Positions 36,426 to 45,403 of a stretch of 64,000 nucleotides of DNA are shown here, one piece after another. The translations under genes and the position numbers were made by a program. The notes beneath the pieces are model-generated. The model saw only the letters and a program-made list of their open reading frames with translations. It had not been told where the DNA came from and did no database searches. Each line of letters begins with the position of its first letter. Positions within the stretch are counted from its first letter, which is position 1. The DNA is taken from positions 1 to 64,000 of IMG/VR virus record IMGVR_UViG_3300025913_000001. One strand, written 5' to 3'. Source of the DNA: a virus.

Positions 36426-38894
36426 ATGGCTTACAATGGCATAAGTTTACTTCCTAATATTTTAAGCAACGATACTGAAAAGGATAAAGCTTCTTTTGGG
36501 TTGCAACTTATGCAGGCAGCATACACTAATTGGAACACCGGATATAACGGTGAAACACGGTCAGGTAGGAAAGCCAGATTTGATTATAATCGATCATTTG
36601 CGATGGGAAAACAACCCATGCAAGAGTATAAAGATATCCTCGACTTAGACGGCGAAAATTCAGTCGTTCAGTTAATTTATGAACCACTACCCATTGCTAT
36701 TCCCTTTGTTAACCGCTTAAAAGACCGTTATCTGCAACGTCAGGAAAAGATAAGTTGTAACTCTATAGACCCATTTACTACCGAGAAAAAGAAAAAAGCC
36801 AAAGATAATGCTGTATTCAAGTTACAGAACAAAGAAAAGATACAAGCATTACAGAATGCTGCTGGTGCGCAGATTGAAGAATTTGGTGATGATGACCCGC
36901 AGACGGTCAGAGAAATTGAGGTAGAGTACGGTTATAATTACAAAGAGCGTGAAGAAGTTATCATGCAGGAACTGATTAATATCGTTCTGTATGATAACGA
37001 TTGGTCTGGTGTAATCAAAGAACGCATATTAGACGATTTGATTAACTGCGGTTATGCAGGTGTCAAAGTTTATTTGGATGGCAATGGACGCATTAAAATA
37101 CGCTTTATACGACCCGAAAACTTTATTACATCCTACAGCGAGTGGAATGATTTTAGAGATTGGGAATATCAAGGCGAGGTCTATTATAAGAAGATAACCG
37201 AAATAAGGTTACAATATGGTAATATCATCAGCGAGGAAGAGCTTTTTAGTTTAGCCCAAAACCATGTTGGCAAATACGGGAATCCAACTGACTTTAGCTT
37301 TGATTGGAACGAAAACTATCGTACTGCTTTGGCACGTCCCTATGACGGATGGCGAGTTGAAGTAGTTGAATTAGAGGTTAAGTCATTGTATAACCTGAAA
37401 TATAAAACGGGTGAAGATAGATTTGGAAAGCAGACTTTAGATAGGATAAATGTTGTTGTTGATAAAGATAAGACCTTGATGTCACAACCATACGATGTTT
37501 CCTATACGGGAGTAATGATAGCCGGAACGGAACACGTATTGGAGTGGGGACTATCAAAGAATATGGTTAAGCCACAGGATAACCTACAAGAGATCATTTC
37601 TTCTTATGTGGTATATATGTATGGCAATCAGCAAATGGTGAATACACCAATGATGCAGACCATGATACCATCAATCAAGAAAATGCAACTTATTGATCTG
37701 AAACAACAAAATATTATTGCCGCAGCAATGCCCGATGGTTATGATGTTGATATCTCTACGATGTCTGATATTGATTTAGGATTGGGAGAAGGCGTATTGA
37801 ACCCGTTTGAACTTTATAAAATTAAAAAGCAAACAGGTATCGGATTTTACAAGAGATTGGAAGATGATGGTAGTGGACAGCGCAGAGAGCCTATTACGGC
37901 TAATAATGTACCATTTAGCGGTAAGTTAGAACAATTGCGTGGTGAGTGGAACTCAGAGTACGATACACTACTTAAAATCACAGGGTCAAACAATTTGGAC
38001 TCAGGTAACATCACCAACCAAGCTGTAAGCCAACAAGTCGTTAAACAAGCTCAACAAACAGGTGAAAGTGCTTCTAATTACATTTACAATAGTTTCTTGA
38101 ATATCATGCAACGTGCCGCTAAGTTGGCGCAATTGCGTGGTTGGGATATCTTAGTATTTGGTAAGAAAGACGGAGTAAAATATTATGATGGATACCGTCA
38201 GGCTTTAGGCACACAAAAGATAGAATACTTGAAGTTAGAGGCAACAGACGACTTCGAGAAAACTAATTTTGACGTTCAAATAAAAACGATTATCGACGAT
38301 CAAGAGCAAATGTTCTTAGAGCAAAATATTGCAGCGGCATTAAGCCAAAAGGAAATTACATTAGCCGATGCTATTGATGTACGTAAGTTAGCTTTGATAG
38401 ACGCTGATTATGCAAGTTATATGCTTGCCGCACGTATTGAGCGCAGGAAACAAGAGCAACAGAAAATTGCCGCTCAAAACTCACAAGATAATACTCAAGC
38501 AGCCATTGCCGCAGCGCAAACTAAGTCACAAGGCGAGATACAATTGGAAACAGTTAGAGCGCAATTGAAGTCAGCAGAACTGGATAAACAGTTTGAACAA
38601 GCAAAAGAGTTGGAGATATTGAAATCTGTAAATAACATCAAGCAAGAAATTGCTAAAGGAGTATTGGCCGAACCGGGCAAATCAATCAAAGACTTGCCGA
38701 AAGAAATATTAGATGGTATAGGTATCGTTGACCAAAGCGAAAATATGATTATGGTGAATGCTATCCATCAGCAACAGGATGCTATGATGGCACAGCAACA
38801 AGCAGCCCAAGCACAAGCCCAACAACAGCAAATGGCACAGCAAGACCCTAATCAACAACCACAACAAGAACAGCCGCAGCCACAAGCAGCATAG
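36426..38894 (+). CDS. Portal protein
   Basis: 822 residues. N-terminal stretch with RFDYNRSFAMGKQPMQEYKDIL, YEPLPIAIPFVNRLKDRYL and LDDLINCGYAGVKVYLDGNGRIKIRFIRPENFI is typical of portals in large Bacteroidota podoviruses. Helical C-terminal half (QQVVKQAQQTGESASNYIYNSFLNIMQRAAKLAQ) fits stem and crown. The last 40 residues are almost only Gln, Ala, Pro and Met. Follows terL and precedes the scaffold and capsid genes. Confidence 0.8.
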   Translation: MAYNGISLLPNILSNDTEKDKASFGLQLMQAAYTNWNTGYNGETRSGRKARFDYNRSFAMGKQPMQEYKDILDLDGENSVVQLIYEPLPIAIPFVNRLKDRYLQRQEKISCNSIDPFTTEKKKKAKDNAVFKLQNKEKIQALQNAAGAQIEEFGDDDPQTVREIEVEYGYNYKEREEVIMQELINIVLYDNDWSGVIKERILDDLINCGYAGVKVYLDGNGRIKIRFIRPENFITSYSEWNDFRDWEYQGEVYYKKITEIRLQYGNIISEEELFSLAQNHVGKYGNPTDFSFDWNENYRTALARPYDGWRVEVVELEVKSLYNLKYKTGEDRFGKQTLDRINVVVDKDKTLMSQPYDVSYTGVMIAGTEHVLEWGLSKNMVKPQDNLQEIISSYVVYMYGNQQMVNTPMMQTMIPSIKKMQLIDLKQQNIIAAAMPDGYDVDISTMSDIDLGLGEGVLNPFELYKIKKQTGIGFYKRLEDDGSGQRREPITANNVPFSGKLEQLRGEWNSEYDTLLKITGSNNLDSGNITNQAVSQQVVKQAQQTGESASNYIYNSFLNIMQRAAKLAQLRGWDILVFGKKDGVKYYDGYRQALGTQKIEYLKLEATDDFEKTNFDVQIKTIIDDQEQMFLEQNIAAALSQKEITLADAIDVRKLALIDADYASYMLAARIERRKQEQQKIAAQNSQDNTQAAIAAAQTKSQGEIQLETVRAQLKSAELDKQFEQAKELEILKSVNNIKQEIAKGVLAEPGKSIKDLPKEILDGIGIVDQSENMIMVNAIHQQQDAMMAQQQAAQAQAQQQQMAQQDPNQQPQQEQPQPQAA

Positions 38895-38961
38895 TCAAAA
38901 AAACATTAAAAAAGGTGTTTACCTTTATATCACATTTTAAACACAGAAAAAAGAAAACAAT

Positions 38962-40014
38962 ATGAGTGATTACATGGGAATGGGTACTGAATCAGGTGTA
39001 GTTGATACACCAATTGTAGAAGCACCCACAACAGAACCAATTACACCAGTGGCTACCACTGAACCTGCCGTAGCAGAACCTGTTACGCCAACCACAGAAC
39101 CCGTAACAGCGGTCACAGCAGAACCAAAGATTGTAGAAAAGGTAATTGAAAAAATCGTAGAAAAGTATCCTGAATTTAAAGACGATAACGCCAAGCAATT
39201 GTTTGAGCGTTTTGTTGATGGCGATACCGATGCGGTTTACAACTATTTATCGGAAATCAAAAAGAACTACGATACGATGTCGTCGTTAGACGTGGTTCGT
39301 CAAGGTTTGGCTAAAAAGAACCCGCAATGGAGTAAAGACGAGGTGGAATTGGAAATCAGGGCAGAATATGGCAGCCAATTGGAGAAATATGATTTATCAG
39401 CTATTGATAAAGAACTTGACCCCGAAGCCTATAAAGAGGCAGTTGAACATAATAACCGTGCTGATGCTAATTTACTAAAGTTAGAGCGGGACGCACGTGA
39501 TCACCGGCACGCCCTTAAAGAAGCGCAAAAAACAGTAGAACTACCGAAAATAAAGAAAGAGGAAACAACCGTTCCAGAACCTCAACCACTGACACAAGAG
39601 CAGATTGACGAATCTAAACGACTGTGGGTAGAGGCGGCGACTAACCAAGTTCCGGCACTTGCTGATTTTAAATTTCAAGTTGGTACTAAAGAACAACCCG
39701 AGGATGTGGTTTTCGCTATTACCGATGAGGATAGGGCAGCACGCACCGAAGCTATGAAGTCATGGAATGGTAAAGACTTTATGGCGAATCGTGGTTGGAC
39801 TAATGAAGATGGGTCATTTAATTTGCTAAAGATTGCCGAGGATGTGCATACTTTGGAGAATTTACCCAAAATCATAAAATCCATCCACACACAAGCGAAA
39901 AACGCTACCGTCAAAGAAGTTGTTTCTGATATCAAAAACGTTGACCTTTCAAAGAATCAGTCTAATGCTGTATTTGCTGAAAGTGGCGATGTTACAGGTG
40001 GCTATTGGAATTAA
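38962..40014 (+). CDS. Scaffold-like protein
   Basis: 350 residues. The first 50 are a low-complexity run of Thr, Glu, Pro and Val (repeated TTEPxxP-type units); then acidic helical segments (KQLFERFVDGDTDAVYNYLSEIKKNYDTM, NRADANLLKLERDARDHRHALKEA). Between portal and major capsid genes with a helical, acidic composition it is most likely the assembly scaffold. Confidence 0.65.
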   Translation: MSDYMGMGTESGVVDTPIVEAPTTEPITPVATTEPAVAEPVTPTTEPVTAVTAEPKIVEKVIEKIVEKYPEFKDDNAKQLFERFVDGDTDAVYNYLSEIKKNYDTMSSLDVVRQGLAKKNPQWSKDEVELEIRAEYGSQLEKYDLSAIDKELDPEAYKEAVEHNNRADANLLKLERDARDHRHALKEAQKTVELPKIKKEETTVPEPQPLTQEQIDESKRLWVEAATNQVPALADFKFQVGTKEQPEDVVFAITDEDRAARTEAMKSWNGKDFMANRGWTNEDGSFNLLKIAEDVHTLENLPKIIKSIHTQAKNATVKEVVSDIKNVDLSKNQSNAVFAESGDVTGGYWN

Positions 40015-40047
40015 CTAAATTAACAACGACTTTAAAAACTAAAAACA

Positions 40048-41406
40048 ATGAGTATAATATCTCCTGTTCAAACTCCTGCTAATTACTCCGATGCATCGAT
40101 AACCCGCTACGGACTGATTAGCGGACTTAACATCGTAACGGTTGCCCCTTACGACAAATTCGTGGAAACACGCAACTTCGTGCCTTATGTACTCGTAAAT
40201 GAGTTGGCGGGTAACGTAGAGAAAGTTACTGCCAACAAGCAGTTCTTATGGTATCAAAATAGAGGCTCATACATGGGTTTTGTTACTTCGGCAGGTGCGG
40301 TAACTGTATCAGCAGGTGCATCAGCAACAATCACTGTAGGCGCAGGTGCTTACTCACAAGCTGGCACAAAATCACTACCTGCCGTTGGGATGATATTTTA
40401 TAACTCCCGTACTGGCGTAGAGAGCCGTGTGACCTCTGTAAACACCGCAACACCTAATGCGCATACATTTGCCATGACACCAGTTGTATTGGCTCAGAAC
40501 GCCTCTACATTAGCAGGTGACGAACTACTTGGCCGTGGGTTTAAATACTTGGGTGAGCAATCAGATAAAACCGCTACCATCATCCGTAACATTGACAAGT
40601 ACAGTAACTATTGTACTCAGTTACGTAAAGACAGTACTATCGGTGACTTGTCTGATGCAGAGCGTGTCGATTTTATGACTAATGGTCAACACTCGTTTAC
40701 CTACAAACAAAAACAAGACGACGACTTGTCGCTGTTGTTAGAGCGTGAGTTCCTGATTATGGAATCAACCCAAACCAACAACTTGCCATACACTGAAGAA
40801 GGTACTAATGGTATCATCACTCAAGTACAGGCTAACGGCATCAACGGTAACTACAATACTTGGGGTGTAACTACTACTTTCGCACAATTAGAACGTGCTT
40901 TAAGTGCTGTAGGCGCACCGAAAGAATATGACGTGTTATCGGATAACCAATCTTATATTGAAATGCAAAACTCAATATTCACCGAAATCAACAACGGTGC
41001 GATTGTTTATGCTGACAATGCCGGAAAACGTGGCGGTATCGACCTGTCAAGGGACTTTGATTCGTTGAAGATTTACAAACGTAAATACAACTTCACCAAT
41101 TATGGTCTGTTTGATGAGCAAGCGATGTACAGTTCATCGGGTTTAGGTAAACGTTATAGGTTTTCTTTGTTTATCCCACAAGGTAAAACAAACGCCACTA
41201 ACGAAGCCGGAACTACCGTAACTGTACCACGTCTTCAAATTACCTACCAAACACCTTTTGGCGGTAACAAATGGCACATGGCAGAAAACGGCTTGTTCGC
41301 AAGCACCCCTACTTCAACCAAAGCTGAAAAAGTGTTTACCACTATCGGCTATTTTGGAGTTAAAGTTGCGGGTGCGCAACAATATGCGGTCATGCAAGGC
41401 TTGTAA
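40048..41406 (+). CDS. Major capsid protein (HK97-type fold inferred)
   Basis: 452 residues. An N-terminal arm, a Gly/Ala/Thr-rich beta insertion (about residues 90-150), FKYLGEQSDKTATIIRNIDKYSNYCTQL, and a C-terminal GYFGVKVAGAQQYAVMQGL, an ending common to capsid proteins of this phage group. Its codon use is the most GC-balanced in the window, as expected for the most expressed gene, and an intrinsic terminator follows. Confidence 0.8.
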   Translation: MSIISPVQTPANYSDASITRYGLISGLNIVTVAPYDKFVETRNFVPYVLVNELAGNVEKVTANKQFLWYQNRGSYMGFVTSAGAVTVSAGASATITVGAGAYSQAGTKSLPAVGMIFYNSRTGVESRVTSVNTATPNAHTFAMTPVVLAQNASTLAGDELLGRGFKYLGEQSDKTATIIRNIDKYSNYCTQLRKDSTIGDLSDAERVDFMTNGQHSFTYKQKQDDDLSLLLEREFLIMESTQTNNLPYTEEGTNGIITQVQANGINGNYNTWGVTTTFAQLERALSAVGAPKEYDVLSDNQSYIEMQNSIFTEINNGAIVYADNAGKRGGIDLSRDFDSLKIYKRKYNFTNYGLFDEQAMYSSSGLGKRYRFSLFIPQGKTNATNEAGTTVTVPRLQITYQTPFGGNKWHMAENGLFASTPTSTKAEKVFTTIGYFGVKVAGAQQYAVMQGL

Positions 41407-41427
41407 AATGTAATCCATAAAATAGAT

Positions 41428-41465
41428 AAATCCCCTTCAATTTCTTGTTGGGGATTTATTTTTAC
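41428..41465 (+). terminator. Terminator after the capsid gene
   Basis: AAATCCCC (41428-41435) pairs with GGGGATTT (41450-41457) and is followed by ATTTTTA. It isolates the capsid gene from the homing endonuclease. Confidence 0.65.
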
Positions 41466-41477
41466 CTATCTTTAGAT

Positions 41478-41999
41478 ATGGAAATATTTAAAGCAATACA
41501 AGGATACGAAGGTTTGTATGAAATATCAAATCTTGGAGTGGTAAAAAGTTTACCTAAAGAAAGAGTGTTTGGCAATAGAACATTTTTAACGAAAGAAAAA
41601 ACACTTAAACAAAGAATACATGACGGATATTATCGTGTGAACTTGTGCGGAGTTGGTAAAATGAAAACATTTAACGTTCATTTATTAGTTATAAGAGCGT
41701 TTGTGCCAAAAGAAGAAGATAAAAACTTTGCTAACCATAAGGACTTTAATAAGCTAAACAACCATTTTGAAAATTTAGAATGGGTTACTACAAGTGAGAA
41801 TAATTCGCATAGGCATATAAATAAAGGCAAAAAGACCTCAAAATATGTAGGTGTATGCAAGAGTAAAAATTCATTTGCCTCTCGATTATGCTTAAACGGA
41901 AAACAAGTTAATATAGGTTCATTTAATAATGAAGAAGATGCTTATAAAGCCGTTGTAAACTTTACAACCACAAATAACATAGTAAATAAATACATTTAA
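41478..41999 (+). CDS. NUMOD4-HNH homing endonuclease
   Basis: 173 residues. MEIFKAIQGYEGLYEISNLGVVKSL is NUMOD4; NHKDFNKLNNHFENLEWVTTSENNSHRH is the HNH_3 nuclease; SKYVGVCKSKNSFASRLCLNG...NIGSFNNEEDAYKAV is an AP2-like DNA-binding end. ATG 41478 is chosen over an upstream in-frame TTG because it starts exactly at NUMOD4. It interrupts the virion block between capsid and head genes and has its own promoter-like TATCTTTA three bases upstream: a free-standing homing gene. Confidence 0.85.
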   Translation: MEIFKAIQGYEGLYEISNLGVVKSLPKERVFGNRTFLTKEKTLKQRIHDGYYRVNLCGVGKMKTFNVHLLVIRAFVPKEEDKNFANHKDFNKLNNHFENLEWVTTSENNSHRHINKGKKTSKYVGVCKSKNSFASRLCLNGKQVNIGSFNNEEDAYKAVVNFTTTNNIVNKYI

Positions 42000-42022
42000 A
42001 AACAAGAAGAAAAATTAATTTT

Positions 42023-42991
42023 ATGGAAACAGAAGAAAAAAAACCACACTGGACACAGTTAAAGAAGATGCAAGAAGCAAAAGCAGCGGAGGAACAACCT
42101 AAAAAGTTTGTTGTTCCCCAACCAAAGAAAAAAGAAAAATGGGATATTGCAAAGCGATACCAATTTAAACTATCGCAAGTGTACGATGCGGCAAAGCCTC
42201 GTGATGCTGATACCAACGAGATATTGGATAATCCATACCCACCGACATACCTTTGGGTAAATTCAGGTGTGGCTATTAACCCGGAAACAAATGAGGTAGA
42301 GAACTGGCGATATGTATATGGTTATAGTTCTATTTGGGTTAAAGACCAACAAAAGCCAGAGCCATCCAAACAGCAATTGGAAAATCCCAAGAACGACATC
42401 GTGTTTAAAAACGGGTCGCTATTCGTGAATGGCAATAACAAAGCCTTGTTAGAGGCATTAACCGTACAGGATGCTTTTGAGGGTGTAGAAAACCCTATTA
42501 ACAATATGCCGTTCATTTATGGTTTAGTTGATGAGAATAAAAACCGGGAGCGTGTACGTAGCGAAGCAGATATGGCTTACTTAGCTGAGAAATCGGCTCG
42601 TGAGGCAACTTTAGAGCAAATGGTGCCAGTAGCCATGCACTTTGGTATTGACGTAACCGATCCTGACGAAAACGAAGATCGTATCAGGACAGAGTTTATC
42701 CTAAAAGCTAAAGCGATGCCTCGTGAATTTAGCAACCAGTTTACTAATCCTAAAAATGAGTACAAGTACAACATTGTACAGGCTTTGCAATTAGGTATTA
42801 TATCGGCTGATAAGATTCCGGGTAAAATGGTATTGAATGACACAGGTGCAGTTTACTTCGATGTTAAAATTGGCGATGACGTAGCAGACCAATTTGCGTC
42901 ACTGATGATGATAAGAAACGATAAGGCAATTAAGCTTTATAGTCAAATTGAAAACATACTTGCAGGAAGCAATTTCGAGGTAACGCAATAA
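42023..42991 (+). CDS. Head-associated hypothetical protein (322 aa)
   Basis: A Lys/Glu/Gln-rich N-terminus (EEKKPHWTQLKKMQEAKAAEEQPKKF), a central beta part (PPTYLWVNSGVAINPETNEVENWRYVYGYSSIWV) and an acidic helical end. In the position where related phages have head-decoration or connector genes; no specific family recognised. Confidence 0.5.
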   Translation: METEEKKPHWTQLKKMQEAKAAEEQPKKFVVPQPKKKEKWDIAKRYQFKLSQVYDAAKPRDADTNEILDNPYPPTYLWVNSGVAINPETNEVENWRYVYGYSSIWVKDQQKPEPSKQQLENPKNDIVFKNGSLFVNGNNKALLEALTVQDAFEGVENPINNMPFIYGLVDENKNRERVRSEADMAYLAEKSAREATLEQMVPVAMHFGIDVTDPDENEDRIRTEFILKAKAMPREFSNQFTNPKNEYKYNIVQALQLGIISADKIPGKMVLNDTGAVYFDVKIGDDVADQFASLMMIRNDKAIKLYSQIENILAGSNFEVTQ

Positions 42992-43015
42992 TTTTCTTCT
43001 GTGTTTTCTAAATGT

Positions 43016-43047
43016 AAGGGGTTGGTATAAATACTGATCCCTTTTTT
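43016..43047 (+). terminator. Intrinsic terminator
   Basis: AAGGG (43016-43020) pairs with CCCTT (43039-43043), with inner GTAT/ATAC pairs, then TTTT before G. Confidence 0.65.
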
Positions 43048-43049
43048 GC

Positions 43050-43081
43050 TTTAAATAGATATGAGTAAAGCATTATCTTTG
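43050..43081 (+). promoter_or_regulatory. Promoter, probably leaderless, for the connector genes
   Basis: CTTT (43050-43053), 20 bases, TATCTTTG (43074-43081); ATG 43086 is four bases after the box, so the transcript would begin at or next to the start codon, as at 18334. Confidence 0.55.
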
Positions 43082-43085
43082 TTGT

Positions 43086-43982
43086 ATGGCAACGATAGAC
43101 CAATGTTATAAATTATTGAAGTATAGGGGTAATAAATCGGCTTATTTGTCGAATATATCACCAGATGATTTTAATTTGCTTTGGCCGCAAGCAGAGTTGA
43201 GATTTTTCAATTCAAAATATAAGGAATATGGGATTACCAAAAAGGTTAATGATACCATATCTAAAGTAAAATCAGACCCCTTAACTATAACCATTGATAA
43301 TGCGGGTAAATACGTGTTTCCAGCAGATATGTTGCATGAAAGCAGTGTGACATACATTTATGAAGGTACGCAAGTTGAAGTTGTAGAGGTAGCAGATGAC
43401 AGGCTTGCTAACTTGCTATCATCTGCTTATGAATACCCCACATCAGAGTTTCCTATTTACGTTCGTTATAAGACATACCTACAGTTTTATCCTATCAATT
43501 TAGGCAATGCCATATTAACGTACCTTAAACAGCCTGTATCGAGCTTTTGGGGGTATAATATCAGTGGGTCTATTTTAACAACTTCAAGTCTTACAGGCGG
43601 AGCGACTTATACGAATGGTACTTATACAAACGTACCGCTTACTGGTGGCACAGGTAAGGGCGCACAAGCTACTATCGTAGTTGCAGGGGCGGTAGTTACT
43701 ACAGTTACGATAACCAATACAGGAAGTGGCTACATCGTTGGAGATTTATTATCGGCAGCATCAAGTAACATTGGTGGTACGGGCAGTGGCTTTACGGTGA
43801 CAGTAGCTACTATTTCAGGTTCACGTAATCCTGTATATAATCCCTCAACATCTGTTAATCCTGTTTATTCCGATACCGACATTGATGCGATATGCTATTT
43901 GATATTACAAGACTTTGGGGTTAACGTTCGTGACCAAGAAGTAGAGAATTTTGCTTTAACACAATCTAAAATTAACGCATAA
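43086..43982 (+). CDS. Head-tail connector with beta-rich insertion
   Basis: 298 residues. The start ([43 protein letters not shown]) is characteristic of a connector protein of this phage group. Residues about 175-245 are Gly/Thr/Val-rich with paired SGY-x-x-G-D-L-L and [10 protein letters not shown] motifs, a beta-domain insertion common in phage structural proteins. Begins a new transcript with the two genes that follow. Confidence 0.6.
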   Translation: MATIDQCYKLLKYRGNKSAYLSNISPDDFNLLWPQAELRFFNSKYKEYGITKKVNDTISKVKSDPLTITIDNAGKYVFPADMLHESSVTYIYEGTQVEVVEVADDRLANLLSSAYEYPTSEFPIYVRYKTYLQFYPINLGNAILTYLKQPVSSFWGYNISGSILTTSSLTGGATYTNGTYTNVPLTGGTGKGAQATIVVAGAVVTTVTITNTGSGYIVGDLLSAASSNIGGTGSGFTVTVATISGSRNPVYNPSTSVNPVYSDTDIDAICYLILQDFGVNVRDQEVENFALTQSKINA

Positions 43983-44617
43983 TGACGGCAACGACATATA
44001 GAAAACTTAGTGAGGAAATATTAACCACGTACTTCAAGGGAACAAGAAGCGACGATGCACAGTATTCTTTACGATTTATAGCAGAGTTAATAGCAAATGA
44101 AGTAGCGTGGTATGCACGCAAAAATGCTTTTGAGAATAGTAACGCAGGAGAAGTTACTTATAGTAACGATACTTTTATTGTAACCTATAAAAACAAGCCA
44201 CTACAAACGGATTCAACGCTTGGAATTAAGTATATTCAACTTTCGTCTATCCCAACAGCATTGCCTAATAATCAGGAAATACAAAAGGTTTGGCCAGTTG
44301 GAAATCAAAAAGTGTTTTTTATCCCATTGTCCAATCATCAGTTATTTTCACAAAGTATGTTGCCGTCCATGCGTGGTTTTATGACTTACTACATAGAGAA
44401 TGGTAATATGTACTTTCCTGATTTAACACCATTGTTTACGGCTAATATCAACTATAATATGGTAGCAGGATTTCCAGAGGGTAATTTATTGGATGCAGCG
44501 TTGTCTATACCTAAAAACTACGAAACTGAAATTACCGATAAGATATTGGCTAAACTGAATTCAGAAAGAAATGTACAGAGAGATGTACTTAACGATGCTA
44601 TACCAATGCCGTCATAA
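43982..44617 (+). CDS. Connector-region structural protein (211 aa)
   Basis: [20 protein letters not shown]..., EVAWYARKNAFENSN, and a beta-rich rest. Overlaps the previous gene by one base and precedes another structural gene by 2. Likely a head-tail ring component; not named. Confidence 0.55.
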   Translation: MTATTYRKLSEEILTTYFKGTRSDDAQYSLRFIAELIANEVAWYARKNAFENSNAGEVTYSNDTFIVTYKNKPLQTDSTLGIKYIQLSSIPTALPNNQEIQKVWPVGNQKVFFIPLSNHQLFSQSMLPSMRGFMTYYIENGNMYFPDLTPLFTANINYNMVAGFPEGNLLDAALSIPKNYETEITDKILAKLNSERNVQRDVLNDAIPMPS

Positions 44618-44619
44618 TT

Positions 44620-45402
44620 ATGCAAACATCAATTAAGAAAATAGTAGCTCAATTTTTGAATAGTGCAGATCGATCTACACATGACTTCGCTCGGCTATAC
44701 AACATTGGTGTTCGTGGCTTAGAGAACGAATTTTCATTAGATGTAACAGGTACGTTTAAGACTGTTTTGCTCGATGTAGAACCTAATAAAACAGTAATAC
44801 TACCTTGCGGTTATATCAACTACTCTAAAATAGGCATTGTTAATCAGGCAGGAGAGTTTGTTACATTAAAGCGAAACGACCAGTTAAGCCAATATCATGC
44901 CACTGCATTTACCAATACAAGCAGAAACGCGGGAGTACCGTCTATTAACTCATTTGGTGCGCCACAAGGTCTTAATCTGCTTGGGTACAACAATACGTAC
45001 TACTTTAACTTTTACAATAGCGGAACTAGCTATAATCTGTATGGTTTGGATAGCGGAACAGCCACTATTGGCACTTACAAGATTGATGTGAATGATGGCG
45101 TTATCCTATTAAACCCTGAATTTATCTATCCGCAGATATTGTTAGAGTATTTGTCGGATGGGTATGATGAAGACGAAGATGACTACACGATTGATAGTAG
45201 GGCGGCAGAGGCTTTGTTGAGTTGGATACGTTGGCAAAACGCAATAGACCAACCAAAAAAGTTCCCGGCAAGTGTGGTAATGATGCACCAAAAGAATTAT
45301 TTCAACGAAAAAAGAAAAGCAAAAGTTCGTTTGAACGGCATCCATCTATCAGAGTTGAATGACATTGTCCGCAGAGGTAACAAGCTAACTCCCAAAGCAT
45401 AA
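44620..45402 (+). CDS. Connector/ring-region structural protein (260 aa)
   Basis: MQTSIKKIVAQFLNSADRSTHDFARLYNIGVRGLENEF...; beta-rich centre (NFYNSGTSYNLYGLDSGTATIG) and YPQILLEYLSDGYDEDEDDYTIDSRAAEALLSWIRWQNA. Position and pattern match ring or stopper proteins; assignment by context. Confidence 0.55.
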   Translation: MQTSIKKIVAQFLNSADRSTHDFARLYNIGVRGLENEFSLDVTGTFKTVLLDVEPNKTVILPCGYINYSKIGIVNQAGEFVTLKRNDQLSQYHATAFTNTSRNAGVPSINSFGAPQGLNLLGYNNTYYFNFYNSGTSYNLYGLDSGTATIGTYKIDVNDGVILLNPEFIYPQILLEYLSDGYDEDEDDYTIDSRAAEALLSWIRWQNAIDQPKKFPASVVMMHQKNYFNEKRKAKVRLNGIHLSELNDIVRRGNKLTPKA

Positions 45403-45403
45403 T

